Shown: one piece after another, positions 32,452 to 41,275 of the stretch
Layout: each line of letters starts with the position of its first letter
Numbering within the stretch: position 1 is the stretch's first letter
Assembly: GCA_964479535.1 (NCBI GenBank)
Contig: CAYZMM010000021.1
Location: 1 to 64,000, forward strand
Origin: S015-6 sp964479535
Lineage (GTDB): Bacteria > Desulfobacterota > DSWW01
Length of the DNA: 64,000 bases
Direction: 5' to 3'
The notes under the pieces: generated by a model
Database searches by the model: none
The model's input: only the letters and a program-made list of their open reading frames with translations
What the model was told of the DNA's origin: nothing
Program-made: the position numbers and the translations under genes

Positions 32452-33042
32452 ATGCCGAAACGAATCCTGGCCCTTTCCGCGGGGATCCTGGTCCTGATGA
32501 CCGTGGCCGGATGCGGATACAACAAGATTCAGGGCCTGGACGAGGAGGTCAAGTCCGCCTGGGCCGAGGTGCTCAACCAGTACCAGAGGCGATTCGACCT
32601 GATCCCGAACCTCGTCAACACGGTCAAAGGGTATGCGAGCCATGAGAGGGAGACCCTGCAGGCGGTCACCGAGGCCCGCGCCAAGGTCGGGCAGATGAAG
32701 GTGGACGCGTCCACCATCAACAACGCGGAGGCCTTCGAGAGCTTCCAGCGGGCTCAGGCGGGCCTGTCGGGAGCGCTTCAGCGCTTGATGGTCGTGGTCG
32801 AGCGGTACCCGGACCTGAAGGCGAACCAGAACTTCCTGGCCCTGCAGGATCAGCTGGAGGGCACGGAGAACCGCATCGCCGTGGCGCGGAAGAGATACAT
32901 CGAGGCAGTCAAGGACTACAACAAGGCGGTTCGATTCTTCCCCACCAATCTGACCGCAAAGTACATCCTCAACATGGAGACGCGGGAGACCTTTGAGCCC
33001 GAGGGGCAGCCCATCGACAAGGCCCCGGAGGTGAGTTTCTAG
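32452..33042 (+). CDS. lemA: LemA family lipoprotein
   Basis: 196 residues. The N-terminal segment ends in the lipobox VAGC, and the LemA helical bundle begins YNKIQGLDEEVKSAWAEV with the signature QYQRRFDLIPNLVNTVKGY. LemA proteins are membrane-attached and are regularly co-encoded with TPM-domain proteins, as here. Their exact role is not settled. GAGGAG precedes the ATG. Confidence 0.93.
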   Translation: MPKRILALSAGILVLMTVAGCGYNKIQGLDEEVKSAWAEVLNQYQRRFDLIPNLVNTVKGYASHERETLQAVTEARAKVGQMKVDASTINNAEAFESFQRAQAGLSGALQRLMVVVERYPDLKANQNFLALQDQLEGTENRIAVARKRYIEAVKDYNKAVRFFPTNLTAKYILNMETRETFEPEGQPIDKAPEVSF

Positions 33043-33047
33043 AAGGC

Positions 33048-33100
33048 AGGATTCAGAGTTCGGAGGTCAGGGATCAGGCCCCGCCTCCCCCTTTTCGAGA
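33048..33100. repeat. Inverted-orientation GGTCAGGGATCAGG tract
   Basis: CGGAGGTCAGGGATCAGGCC with CCGCCTCCCCC is the reverse-strand form of the CCTGACCCCTGA tracts at 4983, 19478 and 40808. It lies between lemA and the first TPM gene. Confidence 0.45.
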
Positions 33101-33142
33101 TGGGCTTTGCCCAACGACCGAGAGAAGAACGTGGTTGCTGCT

Positions 33143-33922
33143 ATGAAATTTGCCAGGATGATGGCCAAGCCTTCTCTTTCCCGCAACATGGCCTGGTTTC
33201 TTCTCGTCGCGTTGTTGCTCGGCGTGGCCGGGACCGCCCTGTCCCTGGAGGTTCCCCGACCTGAAGGGTATGTGAACGATCACGCAGGGCTACTATCCGA
33301 TCGGGAAGAGGCGAACCTCGAATCCCTTCTGGGACGTTTCGAGGCGGAAACGACCAACCAGGTGGTCCTGTTGATCGTCCCCTCTCTGGAAGGGGACAGC
33401 CTGGAGGCTTTCAGCATCCGGGTCGCCGAGTCCTGGAAGCCGGGACAGGAGGGCAGGGACAACGGCGTGATTTTCCTGGTCGCCCTCGAAGACCGCAAGG
33501 CGCGCATCGAAGTGGGATACGGGCTGGAGGGAGTCCTGACCGATGCGAAGTCCGGGCTGATCCTTCGCAATCTCGTGTTCCCTGCCTTCCGGCAGGGGGC
33601 CTACACGAGCGGCATCCAGGCCGGGCTCGTCGGCATCATGCAGAGCATTCAGGGGGAGTTTTCCGCGCCCCCCGGCAGAGGGACGGCCCCCACCCGGCAG
33701 GCCCGCACCCGGGTGAGCGGCCTGCTCCTGCCGTTGATCCTCTTCCTGCTGTTCTTCTCCCGTGCGGGCCGGTTCTTTCTTCTGGGCGGGCTCATGGGGG
33801 GCATGTGGGGCGGCCGCGGAGGAATGATGGGACGAAGAGGAGGAGGCTTCGGCGGCGGATTCGGCGGATTCAGCGGCGGCGGCGGCGGTTTCGGCGGCGG
33901 CGGTGCATCGGGAAGCTGGTGA
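33143..33922 (+). CDS. TPM domain protein (YgcG-like), membrane
   Basis: 259 residues from MKFARMMAKPSL; the start is uncertain because no clear ribosome site is near (ATGs at 33161, 33164 and 33188 are in frame). A signal/TM segment (WFLLVALLLGVAGTALS) leads into the TPM fold VNDHAGLLSDREEANLE, VGYGLEGVLTDAKSG. A second membrane segment near residue 195 and a Gly/Phe-rich tail (FGGGFGGFSGGGGGFGGGG) complete the usual LemA-partner architecture. Confidence 0.88.
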   Translation: MKFARMMAKPSLSRNMAWFLLVALLLGVAGTALSLEVPRPEGYVNDHAGLLSDREEANLESLLGRFEAETTNQVVLLIVPSLEGDSLEAFSIRVAESWKPGQEGRDNGVIFLVALEDRKARIEVGYGLEGVLTDAKSGLILRNLVFPAFRQGAYTSGIQAGLVGIMQSIQGEFSAPPGRGTAPTRQARTRVSGLLLPLILFLLFFSRAGRFFLLGGLMGGMWGGRGGMMGRRGGGFGGGFGGFSGGGGGFGGGGASGSW

Positions 33923-33940
33923 ATCGAGGGGAAGGAAGCG

Positions 33941-34570
33941 ATGAAGGCAAAGAGGATCTTCACGCCTGACAGAGAGAAGCGGGTCGAGGAGGCGATCGGC
34001 CGTGCCGAGACCATGACCTCGGGCGAGATCGTGCCCATGGTGGTGGACCAGTCGGACGCCTACCTCCACGTGGATTTCATCGGCGCCCTGATCGTCCAGT
34101 TCGCAGCGTTCCTGGCGGCCGTCTGGCTCCTGCCGGTCCCGGATTACCTGTGGATCCTTGCCGCACAGATACTGGGCCTCGTGGCTGGCTTCTTCGTCTT
34201 CCGGCACCTGAGCCCGCTGAAGCGCATCTGCCTGTCGCCCAAGCTCGCGGAGGAGGAGGTGTTCGAGAGGGCCCTTCGGGCGTTCCGGGAAATGGCGATG
34301 AGCCGCACCACCGAGCGGACCGGCATCCTCATCCTCGTTTCCCTGCTCGAGCACCGGGTCCAGGTCCTGGCCGACTCGGGGATCAACGCCCGCGTCAAGC
34401 CCGGCACCTGGGACGAGGTAGTCGAGATCGTTCTCGCCGGCATCCGGAAAGGCGATCTCTGCCAGGGCCTCTGTGACGCCATCGACCGATGCGGCGAGAT
34501 CCTCGCCGGGGAGTTCCCGATCCGGCCCGACGACGAGAACGAGCTGCCCGACCGGCTCCGCAAAGGCTGA
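33941..34570 (+). CDS. Second TPM domain protein, membrane
   Basis: 209 residues. The TPM-like portion (RVEEAIGRAETMTSGEIVPM, TGILILVSLLEHRVQVLADSG) is interrupted by two hydrophobic helices (residues about 48-90). Such a shorter partner follows the YgcG-like gene in many lemA operons. GAGGGGAAGGA precedes the ATG. It lies 18 bases after the first TPM gene. Confidence 0.85.
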   Translation: MKAKRIFTPDREKRVEEAIGRAETMTSGEIVPMVVDQSDAYLHVDFIGALIVQFAAFLAAVWLLPVPDYLWILAAQILGLVAGFFVFRHLSPLKRICLSPKLAEEEVFERALRAFREMAMSRTTERTGILILVSLLEHRVQVLADSGINARVKPGTWDEVVEIVLAGIRKGDLCQGLCDAIDRCGEILAGEFPIRPDDENELPDRLRKG

Positions 34571-34595
34571 ACATCTTTCCAAAGGAGGGTTGCCC

Positions 34596-35372
34596 ATGAT
34601 TCGTTTGGTCTATGTCCTGCGGAGGCTTTCCACCCTGTCCCGCCAGGAGTTCCAGGAGTACTGGCGGAACACCCACGGCCCGATCGTGGCGAAGCACTCG
34701 ACCACCATGCGGATCCGCCGTTACGTGCAGACCCACACCCTGGATGACCCGATCAACGAGCTGCTTCAGGCTCCCCGGGGGACCCTGGATCCCTGTGACG
34801 GGGTGGCCGAGCTCTGGTGGAACCACGAGAGCGATGTGATGGAAGGAGTGGGCGGGCCCGAGGGGCAGAAAGCAGGGGAGGAGCTGCTCGAGGACGAGAA
34901 GAACTTCATCGATTTCTCACGATCCTCCATGTACTGGGCAACCGAGGTTCCCCAGATCAATCCCACGCCGGAGAACATCGTGGCCCGGGTCGAGAGCCCG
35001 ATCATCAAGGTCTGCTTCTTCGGATTCCACAAGGCGGAGCTCTCTACGGAAGAGGCCGGGCTTTACTGGCGCATGCATCACGGTCCGCTCGTCAGGTCCA
35101 TTGCCCCGGCCGCCCGCATCAAGCGCTACATCCAGGTCCACAGCATCGAGACGCCCCTGAACGCAGCCGTGCGGGAGCCGCGGGGAGAGATGGAAGAGCC
35201 CTTCATGGGGCACGCCGAGCTCTGGTGGGACCGGCTGGAGCTGGCCGGAGCTGCGACCACTCCGGAGGGCGCGCGCGCCATGGAGATGCTCGTGGAGGAT
35301 GAGGCCAAATTCGTGGACTTCAAACGGTCCGCCCTCTGGGTTGCCAAGGAGCACGTCTTCATCGACCGTTAG
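34596..35372 (+). CDS. Tandem EthD-domain protein
   Basis: 258 residues with two EthD (dimeric alpha-beta barrel) domains. Residues 1-128 and 129-258 align with each other: EYWRNTHGPIV and LYWRMHHGPLV; RIRRYVQTHTLDDP and RIKRYIQVHSIETP; ELLEDEKNFIDFSRSSMYWA and EMLVEDEAKFVDFKRSALWVA. The single-domain relatives form dimers; this one would fold as a built-in dimer. EthD was first linked to ether degradation, but most members are of unknown function. AAAGGAGGG precedes the ATG. It may be read through from the lemA operon. Confidence 0.85.
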   Translation: MIRLVYVLRRLSTLSRQEFQEYWRNTHGPIVAKHSTTMRIRRYVQTHTLDDPINELLQAPRGTLDPCDGVAELWWNHESDVMEGVGGPEGQKAGEELLEDEKNFIDFSRSSMYWATEVPQINPTPENIVARVESPIIKVCFFGFHKAELSTEEAGLYWRMHHGPLVRSIAPAARIKRYIQVHSIETPLNAAVREPRGEMEEPFMGHAELWWDRLELAGAATTPEGARAMEMLVEDEAKFVDFKRSALWVAKEHVFIDR

Positions 35373-35500
35373 CAGGCCTTTTGAAAAAGGCCCGTTTGCG
35401 GGGTTGCACTCATCCTTTGTCGTTGCAGCGTACCAACCACGTACGCCTCACTCCTCACGATTTCGTGCGCATTGCATCCGGACCTTTTTGAACGATCTGC
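35373..35500. repeat. Dispersed MITE-like repeat, family A, copy 2
   Basis: A 128-base element related to 17334-17455. It starts CAGGCCTTTTGAAAAAGGCCC and ends GGACCTTTTTGAACGATCTG. The shared interior has GTTGCACTCATCCTTTGTC, GCGTAC...GTACGCCTC, TTCGTGCGC and TTGCATCCGGACC. As in copy 1, it begins immediately after a stop codon and lies between convergent genes. Confidence 0.8.
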
Positions 35501-35541
35501 CCGATGGCCGTTGGAGAAGGCCTCTTCGCTCCAAGGCCGGT

Positions 35542-37176
35542 TTAGAGGTCGCGGAGGTCGGACACCTTGAGCACGACCCCCAGGTCCGCGGCCTTGGCGC
35601 TGAATTCCTCCATGAGCCGGGCGAGGGCCTGCTGATCCCGGTCCCTGTAAATGAGCAGGATGTTCGTCATCTTCCGCTTCTCGGGGGGTTCATGCCTCTC
35701 GGGTGTGCTGATCTTTGCCGAGAGGGGCCGGATCTCTTTGAGGATCTCTCCAACATTCCGGTATCGCTGATCCGGATCGGACCGCGCGGCCTTCGTGATG
35801 AAACGCCGCAGCTCGCCGGGCAGCCCCGGCACCCGTTCCGCCGGGTCAGGAACATCCTTATGCAGGTGCAGGTCGAGCAGGTCCTTGACCGACTCCGCCT
35901 GGAAGGGCTTCTCCCCCGTGACCATCTCGTAGGCGACCAGCCCGAGTCCGTAGACGTCGGTCCTCTCGTTCACGGGATCCCCCTCGATCTGCTCCGGTGA
36001 GATGTAGGCCGCCGTTCCGGAGAAGTTGATGTCTTCCGTGCCCACCTGGCACGCGAGCCCGAAATCGAGGAGTTTCACCCGGTCGCCGGGAAGAAGATAG
36101 ATGTTCTCCGGCGTGACGTCGCGGTGGATGATCCCCCGCCGATGAGCATAATCGAGCCCGTGGCAGGTCTGGGCGACGATGTCCACCACCAGGGGAAGGG
36201 GTAGGCGCTTGAGCCGGCCCAGAAGGTCCCTCAGCCCCTCGCCCTCGAGCAATTCCATGATGATGAAGACCGTCTTGTAGCGCTCTTCGATGTCATAGAT
36301 CTTGATGATGTTCTCGTGGTTCAGACCGGCGATCGTCTTCGCCTCCTGTTGGAAGCTTGCGAGGAAGTGCTCGTCCATGGCTAGGTTGTGCCGCATCATC
36401 TTGATGGCGACCGGCATGTTCAAGGTCGAGTGGACGCCCCTGTAGACGATGCTGAACCCCCCACGCCCGATCACGTCCGTAGCCGCGTACTTCCCGATCG
36501 TCCGGTAGGCGGTCGGCCGTCGGGAATCGAACCGGTTGGCCACGAACTCGGTCAGGAAGTTCATCATCTCCGGATCCTTCTCGGAGATGCGGTCGAAGTC
36601 CGCCCGGGTGAGGGCCCATGCCTCCACATCGGTTTCCGCCTCCACGTGGGCAATGTGGGGCTCTCCGGTGAGCAGCCCGACGCCCCCCACGATGTCCCCG
36701 ACCCCGTAGTGGTCGACCGGGTGGAGCTCCCCGTCCTTCTCGACAATCACCAGGCAGGTGCCGCGCTGAATGATGTAGGCGGTGTCCCCCACTTCCCCCT
36801 GGGCGATGAACCTTTCTCCGGCCTTGATGTATGTGTAGGTCTCGTGCTTGAAGATCGATTCCCTGCCGTCCCGGGAAGATACGAAATTCAGGAACTTGGT
36901 GCTGACGTCCCCGGTTCCCTCCTCCTTGCGCACCTGGCGGAAGAAGGCGCATTCCGTGCAGGACGCCCGCTTCTCGGCAAAGGAGCCCTGGACCCGACCG
37001 CCGCAGAAGGTGCCCGCCACGGCCCAGCAGATCCTGCCGCCTGCGACTCCGTTGTTGATCCCGTCAAAGGAGGTGTCTGTCGACGCGGGACAAACCCCCA
37101 GTTCATCCACCCTGTGGCCTCCCGGCTGCCGGCCGCAACGGCAGTGTTCCCAGCAGTTCTGCTTTTTCGTGGCCAT
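35542..37176 (-). CDS. Ser/Thr protein kinase with two-CW and cyclic-nucleotide-binding domains
   Basis: 544 residues. Residues 8-85 are a cysteine-rich two-CW domain (NCWEHCRCG, GVCP, GRICWAVAGTFCGG, CTECAFF). Residues 108-215 are a cNMP-binding domain (AGERFIAQGEVGDTAYIIQRG, YGVGDIVGGVGLLTGEP). Residues 228-490 are a Hanks kinase with glycine loop GRGGFSIVY, Lys259, HRDVTPEN (Asp353), DFG at 371 and GTAAYISPEQIEG. The Lys of the usual HRDLKPEN is Thr, as in some other bacterial kinases. There is no membrane segment. The order sensor-cNMP-kinase suggests second-messenger-controlled phosphorylation with a metal or redox input from the two-CW domain. The substrate is unknown. Confidence 0.92.
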   Translation of the reverse strand: MATKKQNCWEHCRCGRQPGGHRVDELGVCPASTDTSFDGINNGVAGGRICWAVAGTFCGGRVQGSFAEKRASCTECAFFRQVRKEEGTGDVSTKFLNFVSSRDGRESIFKHETYTYIKAGERFIAQGEVGDTAYIIQRGTCLVIVEKDGELHPVDHYGVGDIVGGVGLLTGEPHIAHVEAETDVEAWALTRADFDRISEKDPEMMNFLTEFVANRFDSRRPTAYRTIGKYAATDVIGRGGFSIVYRGVHSTLNMPVAIKMMRHNLAMDEHFLASFQQEAKTIAGLNHENIIKIYDIEERYKTVFIIMELLEGEGLRDLLGRLKRLPLPLVVDIVAQTCHGLDYAHRRGIIHRDVTPENIYLLPGDRVKLLDFGLACQVGTEDINFSGTAAYISPEQIEGDPVNERTDVYGLGLVAYEMVTGEKPFQAESVKDLLDLHLHKDVPDPAERVPGLPGELRRFITKAARSDPDQRYRNVGEILKEIRPLSAKISTPERHEPPEKRKMTNILLIYRDRDQQALARLMEEFSAKAADLGVVLKVSDLRDL

Positions 37177-37226
37177 GGACAGCCTCGGTCCTCCCGGCCG
37201 CTGTCAGGAGGAGGGTCCTTCCCCTT

Positions 37227-38387
37227 TCATTTCTCCCGCAGGGTATAGGACAGGTAAGGGGTGAACAGCTCCGGCTCGAGCAGGAATGCGTCGTGACCCT
37301 TGTCCGAATGCACGGTGATGCGCTGGACCCGGATCCCGCATCGCTTGAGTACCTTCTCGAGGGCGGCCTGCTCCTCCGGATAGGAGCAGACGTCCGAGTC
37401 GACGCTGAAGATCATGAACCGCTGGTCCCGACAGCGGGCGAAGACCTCACGGATGTTCTTCACGCCGGTGTCGGCCACCAGGTCCGCCTTCTGCCAGGCT
37501 TCCATGATGCGGATGTAGGTGTTCGCATCGAAGCGGTCCACGAACTTCTGTCCCTGATGGAGCATGTAGGACTCCACGGGGTGATTGATCTGGTACCGCG
37601 AGAGGTCTTCCTCTCTGCGGACCACCTCGCCCCGGGCCCGGTTCTCCATCACCTTCAGGGAGATGTATGTCTTGTGTGCGATCATCCTCGCCAGGGCAAG
37701 CCCTTTCCGCGGGGCAGCCCCGTCGTAGTAGTCCCCGCCCCGGAAGTGGGGATCCGACTCGATCGCATAAACCTGCTCGAAGTTGTGAATGCGCTGCAGG
37801 ATGGTGACCTCGTGGGAGCAGGCGATCGGGACGACGATTCGCACCCGGTCCGGGCACCGGGTCGCCGTGGTCAGAGCGAGCAGTCCGCCCAGGGAACCGC
37901 CGATCGTTGCGTGAAGCCGTTCGACTCCAAGGTGATCGAGCAGCCGCATCTGCGTGTCCACGATATCGCGAAGCGATATGCCAGGAAAACGGCTGCCGTA
38001 GGGCCTTCCTGTGGACGGCTCGATGGAACGGGGTCCGGTGGAGCCGTAACACCCGCCCAGGTAGTTGGCGCAGACCACGAAGAAGCGCTCCGTGTCCAGG
38101 GCCTTTCCCGGGCCTACGAAGGCATCCCACCAGCCCAGCCGGCACTCTTCGGTCCACAGCTCCTCGACCCCGGGGACCGAAGGGTTGTAGCCGGCCGCGT
38201 TCTGGCTCCCGGAAAGGGCGTGAAAGAGCAGAATCGCGTTGTCCCGCTCCGGCGAGAGCGTCCCGTAGGTCTGATAGGCCAGGGTGACCGGGTCCAGACA
38301 GCCTCCGTTCCGGAGTTGCAGCGGCTCGCTTTCGGGCCCGCCGAGAGTAAGAAACTCCGTCCGGGTCGCCGCCGGCCTCTCCGTCAT
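37227..38387 (-). CDS. metX: Homoserine O-acetyltransferase
   Basis: 386 residues from MTERPAATRTEFLTLGG, an alpha/beta hydrolase. Nucleophile Ser is in ATIGGSLGGLLAL, Asp in FSVDSDVCSYPEEQ and His in SDKGHDAFLLEP; ALSGSQNAAG and YLGGCYGSTGPRS are MetX signatures. It acetylates homoserine from acetyl-CoA for methionine synthesis. The frame is open far upstream, but the ATG at 38387 matches MetX N-termini. metY lies 17 bases upstream, so metY-metX form an operon for direct sulfhydrylation. Confidence 0.95.
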   Translation of the reverse strand: MTERPAATRTEFLTLGGPESEPLQLRNGGCLDPVTLAYQTYGTLSPERDNAILLFHALSGSQNAAGYNPSVPGVEELWTEECRLGWWDAFVGPGKALDTERFFVVCANYLGGCYGSTGPRSIEPSTGRPYGSRFPGISLRDIVDTQMRLLDHLGVERLHATIGGSLGGLLALTTATRCPDRVRIVVPIACSHEVTILQRIHNFEQVYAIESDPHFRGGDYYDGAAPRKGLALARMIAHKTYISLKVMENRARGEVVRREEDLSRYQINHPVESYMLHQGQKFVDRFDANTYIRIMEAWQKADLVADTGVKNIREVFARCRDQRFMIFSVDSDVCSYPEEQAALEKVLKRCGIRVQRITVHSDKGHDAFLLEPELFTPYLSYTLREK

Positions 38388-38404
38388 CGACGTCGCTTCG
38401 AGAT

Positions 38405-39718
38405 TCACGTTCCCGTTCCGTGCTCCAGAAGAGGTGTTGTCTGTGCCGAGCTCTCCAGGGCCTGATCCACATCCGCAAGAATGTCGTCGATGTGCTCGAG
38501 CCCGATGGAAAGCCGAACCAGCTCCGGCCGGATGCCCCCTTCCAGTTGCTGCGCTTCGTCCAGCTGCGAGTGGGTCGTCGTTGCCGGATGAATGGCCAGG
38601 CTCTTTGCGTCTCCCACGTTCGCAAGATGCGAAAAGAGCCGCAGGCTGTCGATGAAGCGCGATCCGGCATCGCTGCCCCCCTTGATGCCGAAGACGACCA
38701 TGGCACCGAACCCCTTGTTCAGGTATCGGCTTGCGACCCCGTATGCGGGATCCTCCTTCAGCCCGGGATACCTCACCCATTCGACGAGAGGGTGTCCTTC
38801 CAGGTGCTGCGCTACGGCGAGAGCGTTCTCGGAGTGGCGCTCCATGCGCAGGGGCAGGGTTTCGATGCCCTGCAAAAAGATCCAGGCGTTGTCCGGCGAT
38901 ATGCAGGCCCCCAGGTTTCTCAGCGGCACCAGCCGCATCCGCAGGATGTAGGCGACTGGGCATAGGTCGCCGAGATCGAAGGCGTATCGAATGCCGTGGT
39001 AGCTCCCGTCAGGCTCGGAAAGGAGAGGAAACTTTCCGGTGGTCCAGTCGAATTTCCCCGAATCCACCACGATCCCGCCGATCCCCGTGCCGTGCCCTCC
39101 CAGCCACTTCGTCAGCGAGTGCACCACGATGTCCGCCCCGTGCTCCAGCGGTCGCAAGAGATAGGGGGTGGTGAACGTGCTGTCCACGATCAGGGGCAGG
39201 CCCCCGGAGTGTGCGATGTGAGCGATCGCCTCCAGATCCGCCACCTCGAGGGCGGGGTTTCCGATTGTCTCGCAGAAGAACAGCTTGGTCCTGGGTGTGG
39301 CGGCCTTCGAGAAGCCCTCCGGGTCGGTGGCATCCACGAAGTGCACCTTGATCCCGAACTGGGGCAGGATGTTGTTGAACATCGTGTAGGTTCCGCCGTA
39401 AAGATTGGCGGCGGACACGATCTCGTCTCCGTCCTGGCAGATGTTTATGATGCTGTAGAAGATGGCGCTCGTCCCGGAGGCAAGGGCGAGTGCCGCGGCT
39501 CCCCCTTCCATGGCCGCCACCCGCTTCTCCAGCACGTCCTGCGTGGGATTCATGAGACGGGTGTAGATATTTCCCCTTTCTTTCAGGGCAAACAGATCCG
39601 CCGCATGCTCGGTGTTGTCGAACAGGTACGAGCTGGTGCGATGGACCGGCACCCCCCGGCTCTTGGTGGTGGGTTCTACTTCCTGGCCCGCGTGCAGGCA
39701 AAGGGTCTCCAGCTTCAT
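38405..39718 (-). CDS. metY: O-acetylhomoserine sulfhydrylase
   Basis: 437 residues, a Cys/Met-metabolism PLP enzyme of MetY length. The PLP lysine is in VVHSLTKWLGGHGTGIGG; other marks are NPTQDVLEKRVAAMEGG, ETIGNPALEVADLEAIA and TTHSQLDEAQQLEGGI. It makes homocysteine from O-acetylhomoserine and sulfide. GGAGAGAG precedes the ATG. The 163 bases upstream (39719-39881) hold no gene and no SAM riboswitch that I can recognise. Confidence 0.96.
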   Translation of the reverse strand: MKLETLCLHAGQEVEPTTKSRGVPVHRTSSYLFDNTEHAADLFALKERGNIYTRLMNPTQDVLEKRVAAMEGGAAALALASGTSAIFYSIINICQDGDEIVSAANLYGGTYTMFNNILPQFGIKVHFVDATDPEGFSKAATPRTKLFFCETIGNPALEVADLEAIAHIAHSGGLPLIVDSTFTTPYLLRPLEHGADIVVHSLTKWLGGHGTGIGGIVVDSGKFDWTTGKFPLLSEPDGSYHGIRYAFDLGDLCPVAYILRMRLVPLRNLGACISPDNAWIFLQGIETLPLRMERHSENALAVAQHLEGHPLVEWVRYPGLKEDPAYGVASRYLNKGFGAMVVFGIKGGSDAGSRFIDSLRLFSHLANVGDAKSLAIHPATTTHSQLDEAQQLEGGIRPELVRLSIGLEHIDDILADVDQALESSAQTTPLLEHGTGT

Positions 39719-39881
39719 GGCTCTCTCCGGATTCGAGCAGCAAGGGCTTGTGTGCAGATAAACTTCTGATGCCGGCCGTCGGATGGATGCTTCGCGCCCT
39801 GCGGGCGCGGGCCGACACCCTGCCTTTCAGGATACCCGGTTTACGGAGGATTTCCTTGACCTGGCTCAAGCTCGAGGGGAG

Positions 39882-40775
39882 CTAGATGACCGAGCCGACG
39901 GCGCGGTAGTGCCGCTCCCGGGCATCGTCCGGCATGCCGAGGAACTCGTCGATCTGGTCGAGCATCTCCTGCTTGTCCTCGAGCAGGACGCCGTGAAGAG
40001 ACACGTAGTTGTTTGCGTGATCGCAGGTCAGCTGGGGGCCGTCCACGGTGATCTCATCGACCAGGAGCCGCAGCTCCTTCACCGTGCCTTCCGGTGACTG
40101 CTCCTCGAAGGCGCCCTCCCGGATCTTGCCTGCGAGCTTCGTGTGGGGATGAATCCAGAGCCTGCGGATACGGACGAAGTCCGGATGGCTCTGGTTGATG
40201 ACCTTGGCGGTCTCGGTCATGTGCTCTTCCCACCGGTCCCTTCCGCCAAGGCCGAGCAGGACATAGTAGCTGAGCTCGATCCCTGCCCGGCGGACCTTGT
40301 TCCCGGATTCGATGAGCACCTTCTGGCTGATGCCCTTCTTGTGGAAGCGGAGCAGGGCGTCGCTTCCGGTCTCCAGACCCACGTGCACACGGTCGAGCCC
40401 GGCTTTCCTGAGAGAGGTCAGGTCCTCCAGGGACTTGGTGTAGAGACTGCTCGCCCTGGCGTAGGCCGTGACCCGTTCGAGGCTGGGAAAACGTTCTCTC
40501 AGCCGCTCGATGATCGGTACGAGTTCCTCTGTCGGCCTCTCCAGGGGATCTGCGTCGCCGAGAAACCCGGTTCGCGGGTGGTCGCCCCAGTACTCCTTCA
40601 GAAGGTCGATGTCTTCCAGGACGTCCTCCACCGGACGGGTCTCGAAGGGCTGTCCGTACGCTTCGTAGATCCCGCAGAACAGGCATCGGTTCCAATGGCA
40701 TCCGCGCACGACCCGGAGCAGAAGGCTCCCGGCCTCGCTCGGCGGCCGAATGATCAACGATTCCGGGGTTCGCAT
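39882..40775 (-). CDS. Radical SAM protein
   Basis: 297 residues from MRTPESLIIRPPSE; GGAGGG lies about nine bases upstream of this ATG and inside the longer frame. The cluster motif is CHWNRCLFC (CX4CX2C), followed by GDADPLERPTEEL and GLDRVHVGLETGSDALL, the SAM-binding beta segments of HemN/Elp3-like enzymes. Small, with no auxiliary cluster domain or cobalamin domain. The reaction is unknown; similar stand-alone proteins are found in many anaerobes. Confidence 0.9.
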   Translation of the reverse strand: MRTPESLIIRPPSEAGSLLLRVVRGCHWNRCLFCGIYEAYGQPFETRPVEDVLEDIDLLKEYWGDHPRTGFLGDADPLERPTEELVPIIERLRERFPSLERVTAYARASSLYTKSLEDLTSLRKAGLDRVHVGLETGSDALLRFHKKGISQKVLIESGNKVRRAGIELSYYVLLGLGGRDRWEEHMTETAKVINQSHPDFVRIRRLWIHPHTKLAGKIREGAFEEQSPEGTVKELRLLVDEITVDGPQLTCDHANNYVSLHGVLLEDKQEMLDQIDEFLGMPDDARERHYRAVGSVI

Positions 40776-40807
40776 TTCTGATGTCCCTCCTCTCACCTGA
40801 GATGCTC

Positions 40808-40848
40808 TTTCCTCCTGACCCCCGACCCCTGGTCCCTGATACCTGACT
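40808..40848. repeat. CCTGACCCCCGACCCCTG tract
   Basis: Repeated CCTGACCCC/CCCTGATACCTGA units end exactly at the stop codon region of the zinc-ribbon gene. Same family as the tracts at 4983-5013 and 19478-19513. Confidence 0.5.
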
Positions 40849-41275
40849 ACGTCTTCTTCCTGGCCCGACTCCCTGCGGCCTTCCTGGAACCGGCCTTGGC
40901 GGCGGCCTTCTTCCTGGGCGCGGCCTTCTTCGCCTTGGCCCTTGCCGGAGCTTTCTTTCCCGGTGCGCTCTTCGTCGCCTGTGTCCTCGTGGCGGCCTTC
41001 TTCTTCGCGGCGGTCTTCGGCTTCGGGATCGCCTTCGGTTTGCAGAGCAGAGACCGGGTCGTGGCCAGACGTCCGCAGGCGTCACAGAAGTACTTCAGCT
41101 CCAGCCGCTTCGGAAAGCAGACGTGCCGGGGGTCGGCGGCGGTCTGCCCGCAGAACTCGCAGACGGCCATGGACAGGTCCTCTGCCTTTGCCGGGCTGCA
41201 GAGGTGCCCCTTTTGGGTCGTGCTCTTTCCGCAGGTGGTGCAGACGTGGAGTTGGGAAGCGGGTCTCTTTGCCAT
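40847..41275 (-). CDS. Zinc-ribbon protein with histone H1-like Lys/Ala tail
   Basis: 142 residues. The first 80 residues hold three CxxC units (VCTTCGK, VCEFCGQ and FCDACGR), each followed by a distal Cys (HLCSP, HVCFP and LLCKP), so up to three small zinc knuckles. The last 60 residues are Lys/Ala/Arg/Pro-rich (PKTAAKKKAATRTQATKSA and similar), like bacterial histone H1 proteins. It is probably a DNA- or RNA-binding chromatin-type protein; function is inferred. AAGGAGGG precedes the double ATG; the second Met is chosen for spacing. Confidence 0.75.
   Translation of the reverse strand: MAKRPASQLHVCTTCGKSTTQKGHLCSPAKAEDLSMAVCEFCGQTAADPRHVCFPKRLELKYFCDACGRLATTRSLLCKPKAIPKPKTAAKKKAATRTQATKSAPGKKAPARAKAKKAAPRKKAAAKAGSRKAAGSRARKKT

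Noticed and set aside
39719..39881. SAM or SAH riboswitch upstream of metY
   Set aside because: None of the conserved cores is visible; the stretch has only a GC-rich inverted repeat near 39795-39815.
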